Origin: Sedimentisphaerales bacterium
GTDB taxonomy: Bacteria > Planctomycetota > Phycisphaerae > Sedimentisphaerales > SG8-4
Reading direction: 5' to 3'
DNA: 12,967 bases
NCBI GenBank assembly: GCA_016928975.1
Contig: JAFGJR010000110.1
Location: 1 to 12,967, forward strand
In this document: positions 1-6,921 of the stretch, one piece after another
Layout: each line of letters starts with the position of its first letter
How positions within the stretch are numbered: the first letter of the stretch is position 1
Translations under genes and position numbers: made by a program
Notes under the pieces: model-generated
Database searches by the model: none
What the model was told of the DNA's origin: nothing
The model's input: the letters and a program-made list of their open reading frames with translations, nothing else

Positions 1-71
1 AAGTCAGGTTTCGACCCGTGTTTCTGGGGCAAAACCAGGGATCAGGTCGGCCGAGCCGGACTTTTGTCGTG

Positions 72-476
72 GGCGTCTTGTTTCGCACAGTGGTCAGCTC
101 CCGTGTAGCCAAGCCGCCCTCGGCTGGGATCACCCCCGGGGGCGGGGGTGCTACCTGACACTCCCTCCAGATTGGCTTTGTTTCGCATGCCGACATGACC
201 GGTCTTTCCGCCATAACCTCTTTTTGCGGCGGTACTTATCCATCCTGTCCCCTCCCGGCGATTGGCTTTGTTCTGCATGATCGGCCCTCGACTTTCGGGC
301 AACAGACTCTCGGATTACCTTTGTCTTGCACAGTCACCCGAGGACTGCCGGCCGACGGGGGTGAATTGGCTTTGTTTCGTACATCGGCCGGTCCTTGTGA
401 CTGTGACCTCTCGTCCTTCCATCCGCACTCCGCACTCCCCAATCCGCGATCCGATCCGTTGGCTTTGTTTGACACG
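72..476 (-). repeat. Degenerate 'NKAN' short-repeat array
   Basis: A short motif recurs on the plus strand as ATTGGCTTTGTTTCGCAT or close variants, with units starting near 72 (weak), 172, 262, 315 (weak), 366 and 459. On the minus strand the motif reads as methionine or valine, a variable residue, then N-K-A-N. Start-to-start distances are about 100, 90, 53, 51 and 93 bases, suggesting a basic period near 45-53 with some units lost. The spacers are unrelated to each other. Several copies share a minus-strand frame, so short open frames arise, but they have no ribosome site and no domain, and I do not treat them as genes. Similar N-K-A-N-rich hypothetical proteins are, to my recollection, frequent in Phycisphaerae genomes. 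The role is unknown. Confidence 0.7.
105..154 (-). repeat. 50-bp palindromic element, copy A
   Basis: The element begins GTAGCC and ends GCTAC, with an inner near-palindrome in which CCGCCCTCGG (115-124) pairs with CCGGGGGCGG. Read on the minus strand, it aligns almost end to end with the segment at 3944-3997 inside aroDE, including the shared frame that translates as P-S-R-G-R-L-G-Y. It lies between the first two units of the N-K-A-N array. Removing its 50 bases would bring those units from 100 to 50 bases apart, matching the array period, so it probably inserted there. Confidence 0.6.
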
Positions 477-505
477 GTGGGGGCTGTTCATGGCGATGCC
501 TTGAG

Positions 506-527
506 GAGACGCAAGATGTTGCGTCTC
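506..527. repeat. GAGACGCAA hairpin repeat, copy 1
   Basis: GAGACGCAA (506-514) and TTGCGTCTC (519-527) form a perfect 9-bp stem with the loop GATG. The same hairpin, with a longer stem, occurs at 4868-4895 inside aroDE, and a 12-base half copy (GAGACGCAAGAT) lies at 3315-3326. There is no poly-T tract and no adjacent gene end, so it is more likely an interspersed palindromic repeat than a terminator. Confidence 0.65.
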
Positions 528-859
528 TACACGTGCCGTTGCGGGCACAGGGTACGTCTGACGTCTCCGGACGCCATCTCCAGTTCGCAGTTCCGTTATA
601 TGGGGATCATACAGGCAACGCTGTCTCCTGTCAAGAGAAATCCGGACAGACGCGCAGTATCATTTGCGGATGCCCGCCCGACGCGAAGCCTTGTGGGAAG
701 CGGGGCGAGGGAGCAATCTCAACTCTCAGCGCAGGAGGTTGCTCCGCCCTGCTCAATGACATGCGGCACAGCGTTCTCCAACGACCTTGCGTTTGCCCTG
801 ATGTGCTCTACACATCTCTCCGCCGGCGGACGGTGTGAGCAGACCGACGGAAATCCCTG
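528..859. other. Non-coding stretch with no recognised feature
   Basis: This lies between the hairpin at 506-527 and the stop codon of the beta-helix gene at 860. Open frames cross it, but their predicted residues look like random translation of GC-rich DNA, and no ribosome site, domain or RNA gene is visible. No clear terminator for the beta-helix gene was found in it. Confidence 0.5.
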
Positions 860-3184
860 CTATGCGCCAGGGGATGGCGGGGCGGCCTGCCAGTTGTTCG
901 GGTCGTTGCCGTAGCGGGTCGGGTCGATGCGGGTTACGGAGAGGGCTTCACCGTCGGCGTTTGTGGGCCAGGAATCGAAGCCGAGCCAGCCGTACCGGCA
1001 GGCAACGGTGTCGTAAGTGACGAATCCCTGTCTCAGCGATAGAGCCATGATGTGGTAGCCAAACCATGTCACATGGGCGTTGACGTGGACGATTTCTACG
1101 CCGGGTGGAATGATCGAACCATAGGCCGCCTGCACAAGGTCCGGACTATCGGCGAGCAGTATCCGACTCTGGGCAGGCACCGTGACCGGGTCCTGCGTGA
1201 AAACCGGGTCGGCGACGTCGCCGACCGGGATCGACACCTGTGCCGAGGCGTTGCTGCTATTGTACAGCTCCACGTACGCCAGGATGCGGCCGCGGGAGTC
1301 GTGGGAATACAGAATCTCGCTGATGACGACGGGACCGACCCACGGGTGGGCGTTGGCCGCACCGGGCGTGGGCACGCTCAGCCGGACGAAGTCCGTCGTG
1401 CCGTCGCTGGTGGTGTATCGGCCGAGCGTGTCGCTGGCGCCGATCCGGGTGAAATTCTCCAGGGCCTGCTCCTGCCGCAGACCGGTCGGAAAGCCGCCGT
1501 AGCCCGACCGGAGGTGCAGGATATCGCCCTCCCAATTCAGGGCAAAAGGAGTATGGCAGCCGGGATCAGCCTGGTTGCGGAAATGTTGGCCCTCATGAAG
1601 TACGAGGTATCCGTGCGCCTCGATGACGGTGCCTGCGGCGAGCTCGTAAACCCCCGCATCCACCTCGTCACTGAGCAGCCATCCGTCGAGGTGAACGCTG
1701 CGGTCCGTGAGATTGTGCAGTTCGACCCAATCCTCGGGCCCTTCCGGCGACCGGGTCCGCGCTTCATTGATGACGATGACCTGCTCCTCCAACTGCGGCT
1801 GGGCGGGTGTCAGGGTCGCCAGCTCCTCGGGCAGGGCGTATTCGTAGGCTCCCAGGTCCACGAACTTCCCCATGCGTCTTGGATAGCCGTCACAGTCCGT
1901 CAGGAAGGGCTCGGACAGAGGCGCATCGAATCCGGCATCGATACAGGGGGAACCGGGCAGGAGCCGGAAGTTGTCGTCGGTTGTCCCCGCGACATTCTCC
2001 AGTCCATCCGCGTCCACAAACTGCGGGTCCTGACCGCTGTTGCCCACCCCGCCCCATTGCCCGGTCCAGTTCTGGACGCAGCAGTGGCGGAGTATCGGGG
2101 CGGTTGCGCAGATCTGGCTGGTCTCGCTGTCTCCGGTCTCGTCCCGATTGGCCCAGAGGATGCAGTTGAGCAGGTTGGGACCGTCCCGGTCGTCACAGTA
2201 GACGGCGCCGCCCTCCAGTCCGGCGCTGTTTCCCACCAGCGTGCAGTTGAGCAGTGTGGGTGACCCATCCGTCTGTGTGCAGTAGAGCGCGCCGCCGTAG
2301 TTGTGGGCCGAGTTGCCCGTGAAGACGCAATTGACGATGGCCGCGGCGTTCTCGCGGTTGTAGATCGCTCCGCCGTGACCGCGGGCCCGATTGCCGGCGA
2401 AGACGCAGGACACGATCCTCGGACTGCTTCCCGACCGGCTGAAGATGGCGCCGCCGTTGTCATCCGACTGGTTCCGCTCGAACGTGCAGGCGACGATGAT
2501 GGGGTGGCTCGCCTCATAGTTGGCGATGGCGCCGCCGTCATCCTGGCAGGAGTTGTTCACGAAGCGGCATTCGGTAATCACGGGGCTGCTTCCCGCGAGG
2601 TTCAGGATGGCGCCGGCGTCCAGGCTGGAGGAGTTGTTCTCGAAGGTGCACCCACGGATGAGGGGAGCGCATCGTGCATGGCAGGCGATGACTGCCCCAT
2701 CCGCTCCGGAGAAGTTCCGAAAAGTGCAGTTCAGGAGAGTGGGCCCGCATTGTCCGAGACGCAGAAGCGACTCCCCGGGTCGTACCGACCCTTGAAAGAC
2801 ACACTCCTCGAAGGTCAGATCGTCTACGGAAAGAACCATCTGGCCGCTGTTCAGGATCGTGAGGCCCTTGACGGCGCCCTTGATATCCCCCCCGGTGAAG
2901 GCCAGGTTCCCGCAATCCACGATGCAATGGGCCGGCCCGTTCAGACTGCACAGGGTGATAGTCCGACGGTGAAAGAAGAGGGAGACATTTCCCTCGCCGC
3001 TGTAGGTGCCATCGACGAGTTGGACGGTGTCGCCGCTCACGGCGGCGTCGAGAGCCTCCTGGATCGTCCTGAATCCGCTGCCTTGGGGATCCACCGTGAG
3101 AATGGCCGATTCTGCCGGGATAGCCCAGCTCATCGCACACACCAGGAACGCACCCACCGTCAGTCTGCCATTGATCGCTCGCAT
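860..3184 (-). CDS. Secreted right-handed beta-helix protein with two lamin-tail domains
   Basis: The protein is 774 residues long. The start at 3184 is supported by an AGGAGG ribosome site just upstream and a clear signal peptide: basic N-terminus, hydrophobic core, and a likely cut after A-E-S-A near residue 27. Longer in-frame starts up to 3334 lack this. Residues about 28-420 are repeated beta-helix coils of the pectate-lyase-like type, with recurrent N-C-x-F and G-G-A-I/L-Y steps. They end in a C-I-D-A-G then D-L-G-A-Y-E-Y block, as in many planctomycete polymorphic-outer-membrane-like proteins. Two lamin-tail domains follow: about 468-610 (I-N-E start, W-V-E-L-H-N) and about 617-774 (I-S-E-I, Y-V-E-L-Y-N). 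The C-terminus carries Y-G-N-D-P-N-N-W, as seen ending such proteins. It is probably exported to the cell surface or outside. The ligand or substrate is unknown, and no catalytic residues can be assigned. It is divergent from aroDE. Confidence 0.9.
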   Translation of the reverse strand: MRAINGRLTVGAFLVCAMSWAIPAESAILTVDPQGSGFRTIQEALDAAVSGDTVQLVDGTYSGEGNVSLFFHRRTITLCSLNGPAHCIVDCGNLAFTGGDIKGAVKGLTILNSGQMVLSVDDLTFEECVFQGSVRPGESLLRLGQCGPTLLNCTFRNFSGADGAVIACHARCAPLIRGCTFENNSSSLDAGAILNLAGSSPVITECRFVNNSCQDDGGAIANYEASHPIIVACTFERNQSDDNGGAIFSRSGSSPRIVSCVFAGNRARGHGGAIYNRENAAAIVNCVFTGNSAHNYGGALYCTQTDGSPTLLNCTLVGNSAGLEGGAVYCDDRDGPNLLNCILWANRDETGDSETSQICATAPILRHCCVQNWTGQWGGVGNSGQDPQFVDADGLENVAGTTDDNFRLLPGSPCIDAGFDAPLSEPFLTDCDGYPRRMGKFVDLGAYEYALPEELATLTPAQPQLEEQVIVINEARTRSPEGPEDWVELHNLTDRSVHLDGWLLSDEVDAGVYELAAGTVIEAHGYLVLHEGQHFRNQADPGCHTPFALNWEGDILHLRSGYGGFPTGLRQEQALENFTRIGASDTLGRYTTSDGTTDFVRLSVPTPGAANAHPWVGPVVISEILYSHDSRGRILAYVELYNSSNASAQVSIPVGDVADPVFTQDPVTVPAQSRILLADSPDLVQAAYGSIIPPGVEIVHVNAHVTWFGYHIMALSLRQGFVTYDTVACRYGWLGFDSWPTNADGEALSVTRIDPTRYGNDPNNWQAAPPSPGA

Positions 3185-3406
3185 GTCCAGTCCTCCTACA
3201 GAATGCCTGCCGGCGGAAGCGGGAGCGATACATCGGCGTGAATCCACGCGATGTGGGGTTCTCCCACTTGCGGCTACGCGCCATAATACGAGACATCCTA
3301 TCATATTTGACAAGGAGACGCAAGATCCATGCAAATGTTACAGAAAACAGGGATATTCATTGTCTCTTGCTTCGAGGGCGCCCGGTGGCTATATGTGGGG
3401 GTGGTT
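3185..3406. promoter_or_regulatory. Divergent intergenic region, candidate promoters
   Basis: This 222-bp gap separates the beta-helix gene (minus) from aroDE (plus), so promoters for both are expected here. TTTGACAA at 3306-3313 gives a consensus -35 hexamer, TTGACA, on the plus strand and TTGTCA on the minus strand. On the minus strand TATTAT (3288-3283) could be a -10, but the spacing of 19 is long. No good plus-strand -10 follows at 16-18 bases. A half copy of the GAGACGCAAGAT repeat lies at 3315-3326. The promoters are only candidates. Confidence 0.25.
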
Positions 3407-5167
3407 ATGACCTATTTGGCGGTGCCCATTTCGGCAGAGAACGTGGAGGCGGCCGGGCGGCAGATTCAGACGGCTCTGGCGGCTGGGGCGGAGATGATCG
3501 AGCTGCGCACGGATTATCTCCAGCAACTCAATGGGGATTCGGTGAGGAGCTTGATCTCGCGGGTCACGGAGTCAGGCGGAGGTCGCGTGCCGGTAATTGT
3601 GACCTGTCGCGACCCGAAGGAGGGCGGGGCCAAGACCTATCCTGAGGAAGTGCGATTGAACATTCTGACCGCAGCTCTTGAGGCGGGGGTGGACTACATC
3701 GATTTCGAGTACGCCAACTACGTCCGCTGGGGGAATGCGGAGAAGCTCAATGCGGCCCTCTCCAGCCGGCCGCAGAGCCGGCTCATTCTCTCGGCACATG
3801 ACTTCGAGGGCCCGTTCGCGAACCTTCATCAACTGTACCGCGACATCGTGAAGGCCTGTCCCGCGGCGATCCCCAAGCTCGTCTACACCGCGAATCACAT
3901 CAATGAATGCTTCGACGCCTTCGGTCTGCTTCACGAGACAGATGTGGCGCGCCCGCCCTCGGGTGTGAGGAACCCCAGCCGGGGGCGGCTGGGCTACATG
4001 GAGATTCCTGATCGTATCGTGCTGTGCATGGGCGGGGCAGGCTTGATCAGCCGCATCCTTGCCGCCAAGTTTGGGGCCTTTGCGACCTTTGCGAGCATCG
4101 ACGAGCAGGCCGCAACGGCGCCGGGGCAGTTGACGGTTGCCGCGTTCAAGGGGCTCTATCGGTACGACAGTGTCAACGCCGACACCGAGCTGTTCGGCGT
4201 GATCGGCGACCCGGTCGGCCACTCGCTCAGTCCCGCGATTCACAACGCCTGCTTTGCCGAGCAGGATGTGAACAAGCTCTACCTGCCGTTGCATGTGCAG
4301 GGCGGCGGCGAACAGCTCGACGCGTTTCTCGATGCTATCATGGCCCGGCCCTGGCTCGGTTTTCGCGGCTTCAGCGTGACGATCCCGCACAAGCACAGTC
4401 TCCTCAGATACGTGCACGGCAAGGGTGGCTATGTCGAGCCGCTCGCTGACAAGATCGGTGCCGCCAACACGCTGATCGTATCGCTTTCATTGTGGCGAGG
4501 GCGTCCCGCCCTTGCGTCGCGAGGCCATCTTGGCCTCGCCCCCTCATGTCAGGATGCTCCCGATGGGTCAGAAGTGCAAGGGCAAGATGCCCTCGCCACG
4601 GCTGGGCTACAGGATCTGGCCGCCTGCAACACGGATTACACCGGTGCCCTCGACGCGATCACCGCCGGCATGGGCATCGAACGCAAGGACCTGCGTGACA
4701 TGCCTGTCGCAGTGGTCGGCGCAGGCGGCGTCTCGCGGGCGATTGTCGCGGGTTTGAGCGACGCCGGCGCAAGAGTCACGATCTACAACCGCACGGTGGA
4801 ACGAGCGAAGGAACTTGCCGCTGACTTTGACTGCAAGGCCGCTGGGCTGGACGAGTTGGTACGGTGCGTAGAGACGCAAGATTTTGCGTCTCTACTGGTC
4901 AACTGCACCAGCGTGGGGATGCACCCGAACGTGGACGCGACGCCGGTCCCCGCCGAGTGCATCAAGCCGGATATGACGGTCTTCGACACGATCTACAATC
5001 CCGCCGAGACACTGCTCTTGAAGCAGGCCAAAGCCAAAGGCGCCAGGACGATCAACGGCATCACGATGTTCGTCAACCAGGCCGCCGCCCAGTTCCAGCT
5101 CTTCACCGCCCAGCCCGCCAACACCGACCTGATGCGAAAAGTGGTCTTGGACCGTCTTCAATGCTGA
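3407..5167 (+). CDS. aroDE: Bifunctional 3-dehydroquinate dehydratase (type I) / shikimate dehydrogenase
   Basis: This fused shikimate-pathway enzyme makes 3-dehydroshikimate from 3-dehydroquinate and reduces it to shikimate with NADPH. The start at 3407 (residue 1, M-T-Y-L-A-V-P) follows a G-rich site; an upstream in-frame ATG at 3329 adds 26 unconserved residues. The type I dehydratase domain (about 1-230) has E32-L-R, catalytic H131 and Schiff-base K157. The shikimate dehydrogenase domain follows, with S-L-S-P (273-276), catalytic K329 and D410, the NADP loop G-A-G-G-x-S-R-A (438-445), N-R-T (461-463) and N-C-T-S-V-G-M. The K-to-D distance is 81 residues, against about 37-38 in E. coli AroE and the plant fusion, because repeat DNA is inserted in frame. 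Three repeat-derived segments are present: codons at 3944-3997, 4492-4612 and 4868-4895. All catalytic residues remain, so the enzyme may well be active. At 586 residues it is longer than the roughly 500-520 of the plant fusion. Confidence 0.95.
   Translation: MTYLAVPISAENVEAAGRQIQTALAAGAEMIELRTDYLQQLNGDSVRSLISRVTESGGGRVPVIVTCRDPKEGGAKTYPEEVRLNILTAALEAGVDYIDFEYANYVRWGNAEKLNAALSSRPQSRLILSAHDFEGPFANLHQLYRDIVKACPAAIPKLVYTANHINECFDAFGLLHETDVARPPSGVRNPSRGRLGYMEIPDRIVLCMGGAGLISRILAAKFGAFATFASIDEQAATAPGQLTVAAFKGLYRYDSVNADTELFGVIGDPVGHSLSPAIHNACFAEQDVNKLYLPLHVQGGGEQLDAFLDAIMARPWLGFRGFSVTIPHKHSLLRYVHGKGGYVEPLADKIGAANTLIVSLSLWRGRPALASRGHLGLAPSCQDAPDGSEVQGQDALATAGLQDLAACNTDYTGALDAITAGMGIERKDLRDMPVAVVGAGGVSRAIVAGLSDAGARVTIYNRTVERAKELAADFDCKAAGLDELVRCVETQDFASLLVNCTSVGMHPNVDATPVPAECIKPDMTVFDTIYNPAETLLLKQAKAKGARTINGITMFVNQAAAQFQLFTAQPANTDLMRKVVLDRLQC
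3944..3997 (+). repeat. Palindromic element, copy B, in frame inside aroDE
   Basis: This 54-bp segment begins GTGGCGCGCCC and ends GGCTGGGCTAC. CCGCCCTCGGG (3953-3963) pairs imperfectly with the G-rich block at about 3977-3988. It aligns with the reverse complement of 105-154. It encodes a stretch ending P-S-R-G-R-L-G-Y, placed between the D-A-F-G-L-L helix and the I-V-L-C-M-G strand of the dehydratase domain, where type I enzymes normally have only a short loop. The frame is kept and no stop is introduced. Confidence 0.7.
4492..4612 (+). repeat. 121-bp inverted-repeat element in frame inside aroDE
   Basis: The ends are inverted repeats: GTGGCGAGGGC... at 4492-4514 and its near complement at 4577-4599 (about 19 of 23 positions pair). 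Inside is a perfect hairpin, GCGAGGCC (4519-4526) with GGCCTCGC (4532-4539), loop ATCTT. The right end runs on into GGCTGGGCTAC, the same 11 bases that end the element at 3944-3997. It adds about 40 residues between G-A-A-N-T-L-I-V and C-N-T-D, between the catalytic Lys and Asp of shikimate dehydrogenase. The encoded residues look like random translation, with no relation to the enzyme family. Confidence 0.75.
4868..4895 (+). repeat. GAGACGCAA hairpin repeat, copy 2, inside aroDE
   Basis: GTAGAGACGCAA (4868-4879) and TTGCGTCTCTAC (4884-4895) form a perfect 12-bp stem with the loop GATT. It encodes V-E-T-Q-D-F-A-S-L-L just before the conserved L-V-N-C-T-S-V-G-M of shikimate dehydrogenase, so it replaces or lengthens the linker leading into that strand. 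It is the longest and most perfect member of the family also seen at 506-527 and, in part, at 3315-3326 and 7102-7130. Confidence 0.75.
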
Positions 5168-6012
5168 CGAAGGCCAAACAAATCGTCATTGACAAGAACA
5201 TATTCCAAGGAGTCAGGCTGGACGCATTATGTCAGTTCGCGAGAAATCATCTTCTCCTTGTGCCTGATGTTCTGTGCTATGAGTGCCACACCGACCTCGC
5301 CCCAAGCCCAGCAAGGACGCTGGCGGACTGCGAGAAGTTGATTCGCTGCGGCGCGTACTACTGTGCCTGCAGCATTGGCTTCATACAAAGCGAAGGTCGT
5401 TCTCTCGAGCCATATACATGGTTTCTCGGCGATCTGGAGGTAACACGGCGAGTACGTGAGGGGGTCTCTGGATGGCAGGAGATCGATGCCAAGCAGTTGT
5501 TTGAAGGCCGGTCCGCTGCAGCACAGAGAATGCTCGTGGATGCCATACAGAATATATGCCGCAGGGCAAAGCCGCAGTTGCAGGGTTGCATGGGAGAGAT
5601 CAGACAACTGCCGGCAGACAAAGCGGATCGCTTTAGAGTGTTCCTTCAAAAGGCTGACACTGAGATGCACGATTTCGCAGTAGAATCCACACGGGCCGAC
5701 TGGGTCCGGAATCGTGACAGGTTCTGCTTATCAACCGAGTGGATGAGCTGGCAGTACTTCAGGCTACTTCGCGCCTGTGCAATGGACTACTCTTGCTGCA
5801 GGCTTCTGGGTAGCCCCGTGGGCGAGAGTCGCGCGGAGCACGATTATCACGACTTGGAATACGTTCTGTTGCTCGGTCGGGCGGATGCGATATTAACGGG
5901 AGACAAGAGGTTGGTCGAACCGTTGGCCAAAGCGGCGTTTCCGGAGAAGGATGTGTTTTCGAGTCTGGAGGAGGTGCCGGATTCGTATCGGTGCGACTGG
6001 GCGAACGGATGA
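5161..6012 (+). CDS. PIN-like domain protein, putative nuclease
   Basis: The protein is 283 residues long. The ATG at 5161 overlaps the aroDE stop by 7 nt (ATGCTGA), so translational coupling is likely; no strong ribosome site is visible. The PIN-like signature is spread over the chain: I-V-I-D-K-N (D11), P-D-V-L-C-Y-E (E41), and near the C-terminus H-D-L-E-Y (D231) then R-A-D-A-I-L-T-G-D-K (D242, D248). These acidic residues are what a PIN fold uses to bind metal for RNA cleavage. The middle, about 60-220, is helical in look and unassigned; such long inserts are unusual, since typical VapC toxins have about 130 residues. No VapB-type antitoxin gene is next to it. Base use looks less GC-rich than the neighbours, consistent with transfer. 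The fold assignment is fairly likely; the function is inferred only. Confidence 0.7.
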   Translation: MLTKAKQIVIDKNIFQGVRLDALCQFARNHLLLVPDVLCYECHTDLAPSPARTLADCEKLIRCGAYYCACSIGFIQSEGRSLEPYTWFLGDLEVTRRVREGVSGWQEIDAKQLFEGRSAAAQRMLVDAIQNICRRAKPQLQGCMGEIRQLPADKADRFRVFLQKADTEMHDFAVESTRADWVRNRDRFCLSTEWMSWQYFRLLRACAMDYSCCRLLGSPVGESRAEHDYHDLEYVLLLGRADAILTGDKRLVEPLAKAAFPEKDVFSSLEEVPDSYRCDWANG

Positions 6013-6099
6013 AGAGGGTTGTGTGTGGTTGTAGGGAGCGGGCTACAGGAGTACAATGGCAACAAGTTCAGTCAGTTGTCCGGATGTGGGCGAGCGGTT

Positions 6100-6423
6100 A
6101 TGGTCGCGATGAATCAGATCGAGGAGCTTGGATGCCGGATTGGCGAGGAATTCGGCGCGCGGAAGGTTGTTCTATTTGGCTCCTATGCTCGCGGGATGGC
6201 CTCCGCTGACTCGGATATCGATCTGCTCGTGGTGGCGGAGACGTCGCTGCCGCCGAATGAGCGATACGGCGCGGTACGGCGCATCGTTGCGGATTGTCCG
6301 GCTGCCTTCGATATTATTGTCGAGACACCGGACGAGTACGATCGGTGGCGGTCGGTTGTGAACCATATCGTGTACTTTGCTGACAAGTATGGGCGAGTCC
6401 TCTATGAGCGACCAGACTCGTGA
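6100..6423 (+). CDS. MNT-type nucleotidyltransferase, antitoxin of an MNT/HEPN pair
   Basis: This is a minimal nucleotidyltransferase of 107 residues. The signature is clear: G-S-Y-A-R-G (27-32) followed by S-D-I-D-L with D39 and D41 as metal ligands, and F-D-I-I-V as the third acidic strand. Proteins of this family (MntA) counter HEPN toxins by attaching AMP groups to them. The downstream gene is a HEPN reading frame starting inside this one (20-nt overlap), the usual arrangement. I chose the ATG at 6100; 6109 is nearly as good, and a longer frame opens at 6019 without family similarity. The domain looks complete, unlike its partner. Confidence 0.85.
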   Translation: MVAMNQIEELGCRIGEEFGARKVVLFGSYARGMASADSDIDLLVVAETSLPPNERYGAVRRIVADCPAAFDIIVETPDEYDRWRSVVNHIVYFADKYGRVLYERPDS

Positions 6424-6745
6424 AGCTGTTGCCCAGTGGTTGGCCAAGGCCAGAAACGACTGGACGACGGTTGAGATTCTGCTGGCCAGCGGATACGCTC
6501 CGGCCGAGACTGTGTGCTTCCACTGCCAGCAGTATGTGGAGAAACTCCTGAACAATGGATCAGAACGCTATCGAGAGGATGATGCTGATTGTCTTACTCG
6601 AACCTCTTGTGCCGCCGGACGATTCAGGCGGGGTGGTCGAGGAAGGAACAGTCTGATTCTGCCGTGGACTCTCGGTATCCGGGCAAGTCGGCGGATGGGG
6701 ACTCCAATGGTCGATGGTCAGGATTCGGCCTCTGGTGCAAGGTGA
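6404..6745 (+). pseudogene. Frameshifted HEPN-domain gene (toxin partner of MNT)
   Basis: The start ATG at 6404 lies inside the MNT gene. The first 45 or so residues are a normal HEPN N-terminus: W-L-A-K-A-R-N-D-W, then C-F-H-C-Q-Q-Y-V-E-K-L-L ending near 6550. After that the frame loses similarity. HEPN-like pieces then appear in other frames: L-I-V-L-L-E-P-L-V-P around 6582-6613 (second frame, where the H-D-L helix should continue) and A-V-D-S-R-Y-P-G around 6661-6684 (third frame). The R-x4-6-H active-site segment between Q-Q-Y-V-E-K-L-L and L-I-V-L-L is missing. The simplest reading is a deletion near 6550-6580 plus at least one later frameshift, so the toxin is probably inactive. The open frame ends at 6745 with unrelated residues. 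Confidence 0.7.
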
Positions 6746-6921
6746 AGGGCTTGTCCTTATCGGCAATGTGGATGCCTTCGGCGGGATCTTGCTAGGGTCT
6801 TGCCCGCCGCCTGGCGGGACGCGGACTTGGGAAATTCCGTCGTAGAGGGATTGACAAGAGCCGGGAAATGACGTAGTGGCAGGGGTCAGACAAGCAAGCC
6901 CGTCAGTGAAAGGAGTCGGTC

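Noticed and set aside
42..475. Minus-strand frames containing several N-K-A-N motifs as small proteins
   Set aside because: The frames are short, copies shift frame between units, the spacers are unrelated, and no ribosome site precedes them. They are treated as a DNA repeat array.
72..476. CRISPR array
   Set aside because: The repeat is short (about 17 bases) and degenerate, the spacing varies about twofold, and no cas gene is present.
195..914. A 239-residue plus-strand open frame across the repeat array
   Set aside because: It runs through the N-K-A-N repeats and the hairpin, has no ribosome site or domain, and its residues look like chance translation of GC-rich DNA.
1052..3241. Long plus-strand frames opposite the beta-helix gene
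   Set aside because: They are shadows of the minus-strand gene, which has a signal peptide, AGGAGG site and clear domains.
5161..6745. A complete new defence system made of PIN, MNT and HEPN
   Set aside because: The HEPN gene is broken, the PIN protein has no clear partner, and no ATPase, helicase or other effector lies nearby. A decaying accessory islet fits better.
6851..6879. TTGACA at 6851 as a ferredoxin promoter
   Set aside because: The -35 is good but the sequence 17 bases later (TAGTGG) is a poor -10, so it is not listed as a feature.
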